Notes: generated by a model not told the origin, from the sequence alone. Shown: positions 16,996 through 25,299, counted from the first letter of the stretch. The stretch is DNA of 38,221 nt from Bacteroidia bacterium (GCA_025062295.1 JANXAJ010000020.1:1-38221), one strand, 5' to 3'. Translations and numbers: made by a program.

Positions 16996-18242
16996 CGTCG
17001 CAGCCAAAAATATGAACTCCCTACCACCACTAAAGTGAGAAGGCCTGCCAGGCTTTCCCATGGACGATTCCAGAAGTTGTTGAATACCATCCAGAAGGTC
17101 AAAATGAGAAATAGAACACCTATAAGTTTAGAGAGGCTTTTTGACTGCCTATAACGAAGGAAAAGTCCAAGCACGGTCATGCCTGAAAAAAGCGATAGCG
17201 TGAAGCCGATGTAGTTTATCACTGCATCAAAAGAAGCCGAAAAGATGAATACCCATGCCATAATCCCGACTGTAAAGAGCGCATAGAGAGGCACACCGCG
17301 AGAGGTACGATAGGCAAGCACTTTCAGAGTGGGATAATCTTCTCCTACGACACTGGCTACGCGTGGAGCTATCATAAGCATAGCGCTGACAGATGAGACC
17401 ATTGCCACACTAACTCCCCACCCAAAAAACGTTTCGCCAACTTCTCCCCATAATCGCTTGGCTAAAAGTCGCCCAACCGCTGCCTCTCCTGCCAGCTCAT
17501 CCACTGGTACGAAACGGAGTAAAGCCCAATTGAATGCTACATACAGGCTCATCACTATGAGCGTACCAGTTACTATTGCTTTCGGTACTACCCGCGTGGC
17601 ATGGGGTATTTCGCTCATAATGTAGGCTGCAGCATTCCATCCCGAGTAGGCGAAACTGATGAAGATCAGCGAGACTGCTGACACCTGAATCGTCTTTGTG
17701 GAGAGGCTGGGCCAGGTGAGAGATTGCGGTTCGTTTCCAGTAAAAAAAGCCCCTCCAACCAAATGCAAAATAAGGAGTATCTTGAAAAATACAAACACAT
17801 TTTGGATTCGGGCACTTCGGCTCAGTCCTAAACAGTGCACGCCTATTAGGGCCATAACGAGAAGAGCAGCAATTACTTTACGCTGGAACTCAGAGAAAGG
17901 GAAGGGGAGATAAGCGCTAAAAGTATAAGCAGAAGCAGCTATGGGAGCACCGAATCCCGCCACCAAGGAGACTAAGCCTGCTATGTATCCTAAGAGAGGG
18001 TGATAAAGAATGCTCAAGAAGTGATACTCGCCTCCTGATCGGGGATAAAGTTTGGCAAGCTCTGCATAAGCCAGAGCACCCCCCAAAGCCGCAAGCCCGC
18101 CAATCACCCATAAAAGAAGAACGCCGCTACCAGCCGGTAGCTCTTCCACAATAAAGCCCGTAGTGGTATAAATACCCGTTCCAACCATATTTGCAATTAC
18201 GAGAAAGGTGGCAGAGAGCCATCCAAATCGCTCCTTTCTCAC
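16992..18242 (-). CDS. APC-superfamily amino-acid permease
   Basis: Inner-membrane transporter with about 12 predicted helices. The first carries the family motif ANMVGTGIYTTTGF with the GTGI unwound substrate-binding segment, followed by AALGGALAYAELAKLYPRSGGEY, characteristic of the APC/LAT group. The frame is open to an ATG at 18326, but the added residues are not membrane-like. I prefer the GTG at 18242 (VRKERFGWLSATF, 416 residues), because a TACTTTTG box ends 4 nt before it, the same geometry as at other operon heads. The substrate is unknown. It is followed by the lipoprotein gene with an ATGA overlap. Confidence 0.87.
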   Translation of the reverse strand: MRKERFGWLSATFLVIANMVGTGIYTTTGFIVEELPAGSGVLLLWVIGGLAALGGALAYAELAKLYPRSGGEYHFLSILYHPLLGYIAGLVSLVAGFGAPIAASAYTFSAYLPFPFSEFQRKVIAALLVMALIGVHCLGLSRSARIQNVFVFFKILLILHLVGGAFFTGNEPQSLTWPSLSTKTIQVSAVSLIFISFAYSGWNAAAYIMSEIPHATRVVPKAIVTGTLIVMSLYVAFNWALLRFVPVDELAGEAAVGRLLAKRLWGEVGETFFGWGVSVAMVSSVSAMLMIAPRVASVVGEDYPTLKVLAYRTSRGVPLYALFTVGIMAWVFIFSASFDAVINYIGFTLSLFSGMTVLGLFLRYRQSKSLSKLIGVLFLILTFWMVFNNFWNRPWESLAGLLTLVVVGSSYFWLRR

Positions 18243-18246
18243 ATTG

Positions 18247-18254
18247 CAAAAGTA
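18247..18254 (-). promoter_or_regulatory. -7 promoter box TACTTTTG of the permease operon
   Basis: Exact TAnnTTTG match, 4 nt (CAAT) before a GTG codon at 18242. This supports GTG as a leaderless start. Confidence 0.5.
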
Positions 18255-18489
18255 CAGGAGAGAAGGCGGACTCCTTGAAAGAAAAATGAGACAGAACCGA
18301 TTCATTCCAAAAACGGATGTCCGCAAAGCCCGTTATTCTTCCGAGCGCATGAAATGGGGAAAAGCTATCGGTTAGACTGGGTCCATCAGAACGAAAGATT
18401 TATGGCTTTATACGCCTATGAAAGAATAGGGCTGTTATTGCCAAATTAGCTCTGAATCTTGTGCTTCTCTTTAGCGATTTGCTTACTTA
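18255..18489. other. Intergenic stretch without a recognised gene
   Basis: Between the permease promoter and the end of the NeuD-like gene. It has no coding frame with recognisable sequence on either strand and no clear terminator. Confidence 0.4.
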
Positions 18490-19098
18490 TCATTCCTTGA
18501 AGAGTTCACTTTGGGGGCGTGCAGGCACACCCCAGGCTTTTGTAAAGGGAGGCATTTCTCGCAAAACAAGACTTCCAGCTCCGATCACGCACCCCTCGCC
18601 GACTTTAGCGTGTGGAGCTACGATTGAACCTGTGCCGATGAAGCAGCTTTCTCCAATCTCACTGCGGCATCCTGCTACACTACGAGAAGATAAGTGGGTA
18701 TAATTCCCGACTTGAACAAAGTGCTCTACAACAACCCCTGAGTTGATGATAACATGAATACCAATACGAGCTCGACTATGGACAACAGCCCCAGGGAGGA
18801 TGACACTGCCTTTTCCTACTGATGCTGAGGCAGATACATATGCATGGGGATGAATGAGGGGTGGAGCAATAGGGTGCTTTACCCGTAAGGACAGATTGCG
18901 TCGGATAGTATTGTCCGTGATAGCTATAAGAAGGGGGCTCTCAGGCTTGAGAGTCGGATCATAAGGGCCAAGATAAAAGTCCTCTGGGAGAGCAAATGGA
19001 GGGGAGCCATCGTCAAAAAAACCCTCAAATGGCAGCCCTAAAAGCTGGATGATTTCCCAAAGCCCTAAGGCGTGGTCACCTCCACCGTACAGGATCAC
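18490..19098 (-). CDS. NeuD/PglD-type sugar O- or N-acyltransferase
   Basis: 202 residues. A small N-terminal Rossmann-like domain (MILYGGGDHALGLWEII, then GFFDDG) resembles the nucleotide-sugar-binding part of PglD/NeuD. A left-handed beta-helix of hexapeptide repeats runs from about residue 90 to 185 (IGIHVIINSGVVVEH, IGESCFIGTGSIV, VGEGCVIGAGSLV). The His in VVVEHFVQVGNYTHL matches the catalytic base position of the family. Such enzymes acetylate UDP-sugars or sialic acids for surface glycans. Its ATG overlaps the dnaN stop by 4 bp, so it is probably expressed from the dnaN promoter, an unusual pairing with no obvious functional link. Confidence 0.85.
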   Translation of the reverse strand: MILYGGGDHALGLWEIIQLLGLPFEGFFDDGSPPFALPEDFYLGPYDPTLKPESPLLIAITDNTIRRNLSLRVKHPIAPPLIHPHAYVSASASVGKGSVILPGAVVHSRARIGIHVIINSGVVVEHFVQVGNYTHLSSRSVAGCRSEIGESCFIGTGSIVAPHAKVGEGCVIGAGSLVLREMPPFTKAWGVPARPQSELFKE

Positions 19099-20216
19099 AT
19101 GATAAGAGGCATAGCTAAGAAGAGTGCTTCTGAAGGTGGATTTTGCGGATCAGGCTCTATCACAACTGCGCGACCAGGTGCTTCCATTCGGAGGATAAAC
19201 TCTGGCGCAGTGATGTGATCAATCACTCCTCCAATCACACTGCCACGAAATGAAATTCTGAATTCTGGTCCTTGGTATTCACAGGGTAGAGTCTCTCTCC
19301 CCGAACGGTTTTGAGTAGGGTCTTCAGTACTAAGAAGCAGGGTACTGTCCTGAAAAACAAGGCGTATGAGGTGAGAAGTCTTATCGCTCAGGACCATAAG
19401 GCGGCGTAAGGCTCGCTTGAAAGCTTCTGTGCTAATACGAGCAACATAAGGAGGCTGAGGAGGAATAACACTCTCATAGTCAGGATAACGGGCATCAATC
19501 AAGCGACATACCATGTCTAAGAGGGGGTGATGGAAAAGAGCTTGCCCTTCTGCTGGATACAGAATAAGCGTGTCGCCCGAGGGAAATCCTCTCAGAGCCT
19601 GTTGAAGAGAGAGTAGGGCTCGAACTGGAAGCAGGAGCTTTGGTGCATTGCTGAGCCGAATATCTTCTCGCTTCAAACGCACAAGAGTGTGGGCATCTGT
19701 AGCCACAAAGCTCGTATGAGTCTCCTGGAAGTCAAAGTAAATCCCTGTGAGTGCAAGCCGAGCGTCATCTTTACTAGCTGCAAATGCAGTCTGTGATACA
19801 ACCTCGCCCAATAGCTCAACAGGGAAGGATACTCCCCCGAGGTTTTCTAGTTTCGGAAAAGCTGGAAATTCCTCTGCTGGAAGTCCCCCAAACTCGTAGC
19901 TTCCATACGGTGAGCTCAATCGGAGAATAGAATCGCTCTGAGCAACTTCAATCACTTCGTCCTCACCGAATCCCTTTAGCAAATCGGTAAGTGGCCTAGG
20001 AGAGAGGACGAGCCGAACGGCTTCCCCCTCCTGAGGCACAACATTCACTACTGTACGGATACTAATCTCAAGGTCTGTCGCTCGCATCTCCAGTACGTCG
20101 CCACTCTGATAAAGGAGAATATTCTGCGTGATGGGATAGAGGGAGCGAGAAGGAACAATCGGCAGCACGCGACCCAGCGCTTCTCTGAGCATTTCTACCC
20201 GAGCCCGAAATGCCAT
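19095..20216 (-). CDS. dnaN: DNA polymerase III beta subunit (sliding clamp)
   Basis: Ring-shaped processivity clamp of the replicase. From the chosen start (MAFRARVEMLREALGRVLPIVPSRS) the protein has 373 residues, normal for DnaN, with three clamp folds. Supporting stretches are ITQNILLYQSGDVLEMRATDLEISIRT, GEVVSQTAFAASKDDARLALTGIYFD, and the C-terminal EAPGRAVVIEPDPQN followed by LFLAMPLIM. An in-frame ATG at 20255 would add an unrelated leader; the ATG at 20216 has TACCTTCG ending 4 nt upstream. No dnaA or recF is adjacent. It is divergent from rsfS. Confidence 0.96.
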   Translation of the reverse strand: MAFRARVEMLREALGRVLPIVPSRSLYPITQNILLYQSGDVLEMRATDLEISIRTVVNVVPQEGEAVRLVLSPRPLTDLLKGFGEDEVIEVAQSDSILRLSSPYGSYEFGGLPAEEFPAFPKLENLGGVSFPVELLGEVVSQTAFAASKDDARLALTGIYFDFQETHTSFVATDAHTLVRLKREDIRLSNAPKLLLPVRALLSLQQALRGFPSGDTLILYPAEGQALFHHPLLDMVCRLIDARYPDYESVIPPQPPYVARISTEAFKRALRRLMVLSDKTSHLIRLVFQDSTLLLSTEDPTQNRSGRETLPCEYQGPEFRISFRGSVIGGVIDHITAPEFILRMEAPGRAVVIEPDPQNPPSEALFLAMPLIM

Positions 20217-20220
20217 AAGA

Positions 20221-20228
20221 CGAAGGTA
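20221..20228 (-). promoter_or_regulatory. -7 promoter box TACCTTCG of dnaN
   Basis: One mismatch to TAnnTTTG, 4 nt (TCTT) before the dnaN ATG. It is the same octamer as at the AlbA_2 gene. Confidence 0.5.
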
Positions 20229-20247
20229 GCAAACTTGCTGACTTGAT

Positions 20248-20256
20248 TTATCCACC
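20248..20256 (+). promoter_or_regulatory. Possible DnaA box, TTATCCACC (8 of 9)
   Basis: Differs only at the last base from the consensus TTATCCACA. It lies in the dnaN-rsfS intergenic region, about 20 bp upstream of the dnaN -7 box. Confidence 0.3.
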
Positions 20257-20287
20257 GTTTCCCATCCTCACAAGGGAATGGAAAGCT

Positions 20288-20295
20288 TATATTTG
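20288..20295 (+). promoter_or_regulatory. -7 promoter box TATATTTG of the rsfS operon
   Basis: Exact TAnnTTTG match, 6 nt before the ATG at 20302. It overlaps codons of a longer possible reading frame (ATG at 20278), arguing for the downstream start. Confidence 0.55.
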
Positions 20296-20301
20296 CAAAA
20301 G

Positions 20302-20676
20302 ATGAAGCAAAGCCGAATGCATACCTTATCCACATCAGAGCGCTTGAATCTTGTCCTCTCTATCCTCTCCGATAAAAAAGCAGACCAGATCGTAGCGTTA
20401 GATCTAAGGGATTTGAGTTATCTCCTCTGTGACTATTTTATCGTAGCTACCGCTGAATCCAACCGTCAGGCTCAGGCTATCATTGATACCCTTATTGAAA
20501 AGCTAAAAGAGAGAGAGGGAGCGAGAGTAGGGTATCGCGTAGAAGGATATGAGGTGGGGCGATGGATTCTCTTAGACTTAGGAGATATTGTTATTCACGT
20601 TCTACTGCCAGAGATGCGGGCTTATTATAGGTTAGAGGAGCTATGGGGAGATGCTAAAGCTGTAGCTCATGCTTGA
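20302..20676 (+). CDS. rsfS: Ribosomal silencing factor RsfS
   Basis: Binds ribosomal protein uL14 and blocks subunit joining when translation must slow. From the ATG at 20302 it has 124 residues. The RsfS core (about residues 10-120) shows KKADQIVALDLRDLSYLLCDYFIVATAESNRQAQAI, then the characteristic VEGYEVGRWILLDLGDIVIHVLLPEMRAYYRLEELWGDA. An ATG at 20278 is possible, but the -7 box falls after it. It is the first gene of a plus-strand unit and overlaps the DedA gene by 8 bp. An exact DnaA-box sequence lies in its first codons (20326-20334). Confidence 0.93.
   Translation: MKQSRMHTLSTSERLNLVLSILSDKKADQIVALDLRDLSYLLCDYFIVATAESNRQAQAIIDTLIEKLKEREGARVGYRVEGYEVGRWILLDLGDIVIHVLLPEMRAYYRLEELWGDAKAVAHA
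20326..20334 (+). promoter_or_regulatory. Exact DnaA-box sequence TTATCCACA inside rsfS
   Basis: Perfect match to the DnaA 9-mer, in the first codons of rsfS and about 110 bp upstream of the dnaN start on the other strand. With the 8/9 site at 20248 it may allow DnaA to influence dnaN or rsfS, or it may be chance. Confidence 0.3.
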
Positions 20677-21280
20677 CCTCTTCAATCCTAAAACTATTAT
20701 CTACATTGGGGGTATTGGCCTCTTAGGAGTAATTGTTTTTGCTGAAACAGGGCTGCTTCTGGGGATTATTTTTCCTGGAGATTCTCTCCTTTTTACAGCT
20801 GGCTTGCTAACAGCCGTGAAGGTGATTCGCTTGCCTCTGGCTGCGGTAGTTGGACTCGTTGGCACGGCTGCTTTCCTAGGCGACCAAAGCGGGTATTGGA
20901 TCGGCTGGCGCACAGGGCAGGCTTTCTTCAACCGACCGAAAAGTTTATTCTTTCGTCCTGAATATGTTGTAATCACAAGAAACTTCTATCGGCGTCATGG
21001 TTCTTTAGTTCTCATTTTAGGCAAGTTCTTGCCTATTATACGCACATTTGCCCCGCTTTTGGCTGGAATTATTCAAATGCCTTACAGAAAGTTCATCATT
21101 GTTAGTGTAATCGGCTCGGCGAGTTGGGCAGGAATCTTGATTCCATTGGGATACTTTTTGGGAAATATCTCATGGGTTCAGACTTATTATGAATGGATTA
21201 TTTTGGGGATAGTGATTATAACGACTGGACCGGTTATTTGGCGGCTTATACGGGCAGGACGCAGACGCATATCTGTGTAA
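20669..21280 (+). CDS. DedA-family membrane protein
   Basis: 203 residues with about five hydrophobic segments. It carries the family hallmarks ETGLLLGIIFPGDSLLFTAG near residue 26, FLGDQSGYWIGWRTG near 70, and RRHGSLVLILGKFLPIIRTFAPLLAG near 108, with the conserved Arg in the PIIRTFAP segment. DedA proteins support undecaprenyl-phosphate or phospholipid recycling and proton-motive-force homeostasis. The ATG overlaps rsfS by 8 bp. Confidence 0.92.
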   Translation: MLDLFNPKTIIYIGGIGLLGVIVFAETGLLLGIIFPGDSLLFTAGLLTAVKVIRLPLAAVVGLVGTAAFLGDQSGYWIGWRTGQAFFNRPKSLFFRPEYVVITRNFYRRHGSLVLILGKFLPIIRTFAPLLAGIIQMPYRKFIIVSVIGSASWAGILIPLGYFLGNISWVQTYYEWIILGIVIITTGPVIWRLIRAGRRRISV

Positions 21281-21291
21281 TTTTATAGCTC

Positions 21292-22650
21292 ATGGACACC
21301 CTTGAAGGGATAGAAGGGCTTTTAGTGCCTGTATCGGAGGCAGAGCTTCCTATGGTGTTGGAATCTCTCCAAGCTCGCCTCTGCGCTGTGTTGAGTGCTT
21401 CGGCGAGTCTGCTGTATGTGGCTGATGCCTTAGACCCGACGCTCTACCGATTTGAAGTCGGGGCAAGCTTGGCCCGCAAACCGATACCTGAATACTTCCG
21501 AAGTGGTGAAGGGTTTCTGGGACAGGTGGTAAAGGAAAAAAGTCCGTTTGTAGAGCGTTTTCCAACCTCTCTATTCGGGGAGTTGGCTTCCTCAGCCCTC
21601 GTGGAGGTGAGTGAAATAACGATTGTAGCTATCCCCCTGCTGTATCAAGACCAAGTAGAGGGCCTATGGTGCATAGCTGCCCCTGAGCTTGTTATTGATA
21701 CCTTTAAGCATCCTCACTGGCAAGACGTGCTCTACAAATGGGCTGCTTATCTTCAGAGTATTCGTTCTCGTCGATCCATTCAGACTCTCTTAGAACAGTC
21801 TCAAGTTCAGAATCAAGAACTTATTACACGTGAGGAAGAGCTGCGTCAGAACTTAGAGGAGCTGGCAGTTACTCAAGAAGAGATGCGACGAGCTCAGCAG
21901 CTTTTAGCCCGTCAGAGTGAGCGCCAAAACTTTATTATAGACCTTTTCACCCTTATGGCGGCAGCAAATCCAGCTAATCTGCGCAGTCTCTCGCGAATAT
22001 TCCTTGCCCAGTTGCTTCAGTACTTCCGGGCTAAGGTGGCTGCTGTCCTTCTTAGGGAAGAGAACCGATGGAAAGCCCTTTTTACATGGACAACGAAAGA
22101 CGTTGGCTTTGCTTTTCCTTCCGCTGGGTGGGAAATCTCTCCAAGCCTGATGGCTGCTTTAGAGGCTGCACGTCAGCCTACATCTTCCTCCACGGCTGAG
22201 TTAGGCCTTCTACCTGACCAGTCCTATTACTGGCTTATTCTTCCTTACTATACCGTGCAGGGTTTGCAGGGCCTCATCGTTCTCGCCTTCTCAGAACCCT
22301 ATCCCCTAATGGAGGAGGGTGGAAGGGGGGGAAAAGACCTTCTTCATATTCCAATAGCCTACTTCTCAGCCTATGAACGAGTCAGAGAAGGAAGCACCAC
22401 CACCCAAGCGGCGCTTGAGCTGATTGCTCAAGTCTCAGGAGCGCAGTCCGCCGTGGAAAGTATAGAAACACCCTTAGAAGAACTCAGCTGGCTGAATGAT
22501 ATTCCCCTTGTTCAGCGAGAGGCTTACATCAGTGCTCTTAAGGAAGCTATTCACCGGCAAGTATCCCTTTGGACTCCTCCTACGCAGATTGCTTCTCGTG
22601 AGCTTGTTGTGATAGGAGACAAATACCTTTACCGGCTCAGATGGCCGTGA
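21292..22650 (+). CDS. GAF - coiled coil - GAF sensor-like protein
   Basis: 452 residues, soluble. The first GAF-like domain (about 10-165, with SASLLYVADALDP, RSGEGFLGQVVKEKSPF, VEGLWCIAAPELV) is followed by a coiled coil (about 170-215, LITREEELRQNLEELAVTQEEMRRAQQ), a second GAF-like domain (about 217-365) and a short C-terminal region. No histidine kinase, cyclase or GGDEF output domain is visible, so it may signal through a partner. Its plan resembles the split membrane/coiled-coil/GAF gene at 14-1230. It starts 11 bp after the DedA stop, and a TAATTTTA box (21278-21285) lies 6 nt upstream of the ATG. It overlaps the next gene by 10 bp. Confidence 0.75.
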   Translation: MDTLEGIEGLLVPVSEAELPMVLESLQARLCAVLSASASLLYVADALDPTLYRFEVGASLARKPIPEYFRSGEGFLGQVVKEKSPFVERFPTSLFGELASSALVEVSEITIVAIPLLYQDQVEGLWCIAAPELVIDTFKHPHWQDVLYKWAAYLQSIRSRRSIQTLLEQSQVQNQELITREEELRQNLEELAVTQEEMRRAQQLLARQSERQNFIIDLFTLMAAANPANLRSLSRIFLAQLLQYFRAKVAAVLLREENRWKALFTWTTKDVGFAFPSAGWEISPSLMAALEAARQPTSSSTAELGLLPDQSYYWLILPYYTVQGLQGLIVLAFSEPYPLMEEGGRGGKDLLHIPIAYFSAYERVREGSTTTQAALELIAQVSGAQSAVESIETPLEELSWLNDIPLVQREAYISALKEAIHRQVSLWTPPTQIASRELVVIGDKYLYRLRWP

Positions 22651-23102
22651 GAGCTATCGTGCTTGTGCTTGCCGCATCTTTCCTCTTAGACTGTCGGCGA
22701 GAGTCTATTCTTTTCTCAGTAGAGCCACGCATAGAATTTGTCAGTATTACACCAAAAGTGGTTCAGGAATTTGGCACGTTGGTTATCCTTTTGCGTTATC
22801 GGGATGGCGATGGGGATTTAGGAGGGCGAACAGATGGTACTCCCGATTTATTTCTACGGGACCTTCGCGACAGCAGCTTATTCCCAGACGGCTATGATGG
22901 AGTCTTACGATATAATATGCCCCAGTTTTATGAGGGACCTGCCCAATCCATTCAAGGCACGATAGAAATCACTGTACCAGGGGTAGCGCGTTTAGATGGG
23001 ACGCGAGAATCAGAGACTATTGCTTTTGAGATTTTTCTGCAAGATCGTGCAGGACACGAAAGTAATCGAGTCTATACAGACAGTGTGTCTATTCTCTCAT
23101 GA
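22641..23102 (+). CDS. Small lipoprotein with a DGDGDLGG motif
   Basis: 153 residues. An N-terminal lipoprotein signal (AIVLVLAASFLLDC, probably lipidated at Cys18) is followed by a beta-rich domain with LRYRDGDGDLGGRTDGTPDLFLRDLRD, an acidic pattern that could bind calcium, and a closing FEIFLQDRAGHESNRVYTDSVSI. It resembles a family of uncharacterised Bacteroidota lipoproteins of similar length. It probably sits in the outer or inner membrane facing the periplasm. It overlaps the double-GAF gene by 10 bp and the DUF2007 gene by 4 bp. Function unknown. Confidence 0.72.
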   Translation: MAVRAIVLVLAASFLLDCRRESILFSVEPRIEFVSITPKVVQEFGTLVILLRYRDGDGDLGGRTDGTPDLFLRDLRDSSLFPDGYDGVLRYNMPQFYEGPAQSIQGTIEITVPGVARLDGTRESETIAFEIFLQDRAGHESNRVYTDSVSILS

Positions 23103-23341
23103 AAGGATGGGTCATAGTAGCTCAGACGCCTAATGGAATATGGGCTAATCTCTTGCGCAGCTACTTGGAAGGAGCTGGGATCAAAGTTTGGATGGAAAAT
23201 GAGCATGTTCAAAGTTTATTTGGCGTGACGTCGCTTAGTGTTCTCCCTGCCAATCTGGCATTCGGTCCTTTGCGTCTGTGGGTGCCAATGGCTCAAGCTG
23301 AAAAAGCGCAGTTTCTTATTCGAGAGTTTTTCTCGCTCTGA
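23099..23341 (+). CDS. DUF2007-family small protein
   Basis: 80 residues, matching the DUF2007 ('putative signal transducing protein') pattern: the opening WVIVAQTPNGIWANLLRSYLEGAGIKVWMENEH, a middle segment with VLPANLAFGPLRLWVPMAQAEKA, and a C-terminal helix LIREFF. It has the alpha/beta ferredoxin-like appearance of the family, related to PII-like folds. Its ATG overlaps the lipoprotein stop (ATGA), so it closes the rsfS-dedA-GAF-lipoprotein unit. Function unknown. Confidence 0.78.
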   Translation: MKGWVIVAQTPNGIWANLLRSYLEGAGIKVWMENEHVQSLFGVTSLSVLPANLAFGPLRLWVPMAQAEKAQFLIREFFSL

Positions 23342-23595
23342 GGCAAGCTGCGCAGGGAGGGTACATCTCGCTTCTGGTGCTTGGCATGTCGAGTGGTACT
23401 ATTGACTGCCATCTGAAAAGACAATGTCATAGTTCTTAGCGAGTGATTTGATTTCGGAGTGATGGGTGCGCGTCTTAGGGGCAGAGAAGGGTACCCTAAT
23501 CTTCTCGGAGAGGGGTGTTCTTCAGTAGCATAAACTACGCTCTGAGTGGTAAAAAAGGAAACCTAAGTAGGACTAAAGATTTTGTCTGGTCAGCT
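23342..23595. other. Intergenic stretch without a recognised gene
   Basis: A long gap for this compact region. Two small hairpins are visible: GAGAAG with CTTCTC around a GGGTACCC core (about 23485-23507) and GTAG-CATAAA-CTAC (about 23526-23539). No open frame on either strand gives a recognisable protein, and no terminator with a T-run is seen. Confidence 0.4.
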
Positions 23596-23603
23596 TACCT
23601 TTG
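23596..23603 (+). promoter_or_regulatory. -7 promoter box TACCTTTG of the T9SS cargo gene
   Basis: Exact TAnnTTTG match, 8 nt before the ATG at 23612. It favours this ATG over the TTG at 23582. Confidence 0.55.
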
Positions 23604-23611
23604 AAAGTGCT

Positions 23612-25273
23612 ATGAAAACTCTACTCAGAATAGCGGTTCTGGGATACTGGCTTGCGTCTCATCAACTTCAAGCGCAGTGCGATTCTCTGCGCTTAGCTTT
23701 TCGCGGGCGATGGCATTTCAATAATGACACCCTCTACATTGATGGAGGGTTCCTGACCGCCTATCCGACGATTGGTAGTGGAGTTTATTCAGGGACTTAC
23801 ATTTGGTACTGGCATCTTAGCCATGAACCAGCTCCAGGAGCAAGTTACTTGCTTCAAAGCGGGAGCCTTTCGGGCCAATCCCCTACTTTGAATGTTCCTC
23901 TCAATTACTCTGCTCATCCTACCTACTACTCTCTGACACTCATAGCTGTAGCGTATAGTCCGAGCGGTACGTTTGTCTGTACGGACTCATCCACGATCGT
24001 CATTCGGGGAGACACATTCTCAACAGCTACCAATCCATGGAGGCAATTCTGTGCTGATAGTGTGTTTCTTCTGATTGGCGGCAATTCAGTTCAGCCAAAC
24101 CGTACAATTACCCTTCCCTTGGGAACCTATGCATTTGATATGAGTCCCCGAGATGCTATCCATGGATGGCGATTAGGAGGACCCAGCGGACCCCAATCAG
24201 GGCCCGCCCCAAATCCCCCGAATGCTTCTCCCATAGGAACAATCTATCTGACATCGCCGGGCCTGCATGAGCTCGCCATCCCTATGTATTATTCTCCATG
24301 CCTTATAGACACCTTTCGCTACTACATTCAAGCAGTAGGTTTCTCTTTTCCAGATACCTGTGCAGGTCCTGCGGTTCAACCTTGTTACACTCAACTTATC
24401 ATCAACAATGCAAGCTACCTTCCAGTAGGAGTGCCAATTAACTTAGCTGCGGGAAGCTATACTTTCTATTTAGCTTCGGCTGATCCACTTTCTTTCTCGC
24501 CTCCTCCTATTTGTAATTATAGCTGGCGGCTCTGTAGTCCTACTTTACCCCAGTGCCTTGAAGGAGAGGGAAGCACCTTCTCTGCGTATATTAGTCAGGG
24601 CCAATATACTCTCACTGTCATTAGTCGATGTACTTGGTTGTGTATAATCACTCAGGCATGTACTGATACTATTCAATTTAGCCTCAAGGGAGGTGCGGCA
24701 CCGAATGACAGTGTGATTGTATATTATCCGGGCGACTCTACGGTCTATACTCCTGGAGATACGATTGCTCTTCCTGTAGACACAATATGCTTATATGCGG
24801 GGGTACAGGTGCCTCATCCCGATAGTCTGTACTGGTGGAGCTGGACATACTATGGGCCAAATGGCTTGGCCTTGGATAGCGGGATTACCCCAGTGAGCTG
24901 TTTCTCTGCCACTCAGGCGGGCGTTTACTGGATCACCTACGAATGGGGCTCTCCGCCCAATGGGCGAACCGCTCAGCAAGGACCTTACACCTTCTATCTG
25001 AAGTTTGGAGACGTTTCTACCAGCCTTGCGCAAAGCAATAAGTCTTCTCCTACTCTTTCTCCTAATCCTACAACGAATCCAGCGACCCTTCTTCTTCCAT
25101 ATAGGATTCCATACACCGTTTCTGTATGGGAGGTAACGGGACGGGAAATATGGCGCACTACCCTAGAGGGCGGTCAAACCTACTCTCTCCCTATTTACCT
25201 GCCAAGGGGAGTGTATCTTGTTCGGGTAGAGACGGCTTCTGACTCCTATACCCTGCGTTTGGTGATGGAGTAG
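23612..25273 (+). CDS. Secreted protein with type IX secretion C-terminal sorting domain
   Basis: 553 residues from the ATG at 23612. The N-terminus is a signal peptide (MKTLLRIAVLGYWLASHQLQAQ, cleavage probably after AQ). The body is rich in Ser, Thr, Tyr, Pro and Cys and looks like several beta-sandwich (PKD/Ig-like) modules, with repeated Cys pairs that may form disulfides. The last ~75 residues are a type A sorting domain: SPNPTTNPATL, then VSVWEVTGREIWRT, YSLPIYLPRGVYLVRVE and a final SYTLRLVME strand. Such proteins cross the outer membrane by the T9SS and are often anchored to the surface. No enzymatic motif is seen; adhesin or matrix roles are guesses. A strong terminator follows. Confidence 0.85.
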   Translation: MKTLLRIAVLGYWLASHQLQAQCDSLRLAFRGRWHFNNDTLYIDGGFLTAYPTIGSGVYSGTYIWYWHLSHEPAPGASYLLQSGSLSGQSPTLNVPLNYSAHPTYYSLTLIAVAYSPSGTFVCTDSSTIVIRGDTFSTATNPWRQFCADSVFLLIGGNSVQPNRTITLPLGTYAFDMSPRDAIHGWRLGGPSGPQSGPAPNPPNASPIGTIYLTSPGLHELAIPMYYSPCLIDTFRYYIQAVGFSFPDTCAGPAVQPCYTQLIINNASYLPVGVPINLAAGSYTFYLASADPLSFSPPPICNYSWRLCSPTLPQCLEGEGSTFSAYISQGQYTLTVISRCTWLCIITQACTDTIQFSLKGGAAPNDSVIVYYPGDSTVYTPGDTIALPVDTICLYAGVQVPHPDSLYWWSWTYYGPNGLALDSGITPVSCFSATQAGVYWITYEWGSPPNGRTAQQGPYTFYLKFGDVSTSLAQSNKSSPTLSPNPTTNPATLLLPYRIPYTVSVWEVTGREIWRTTLEGGQTYSLPIYLPRGVYLVRVETASDSYTLRLVME

Positions 25274-25299
25274 GGCCTCCTGACGAACTGAATCAGGAG

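Noticed and set aside
23400..23560. A small minus-strand frame in the gap before the T9SS cargo gene
   Set aside because: It has no convincing start, composition or similarity; treated as non-coding.
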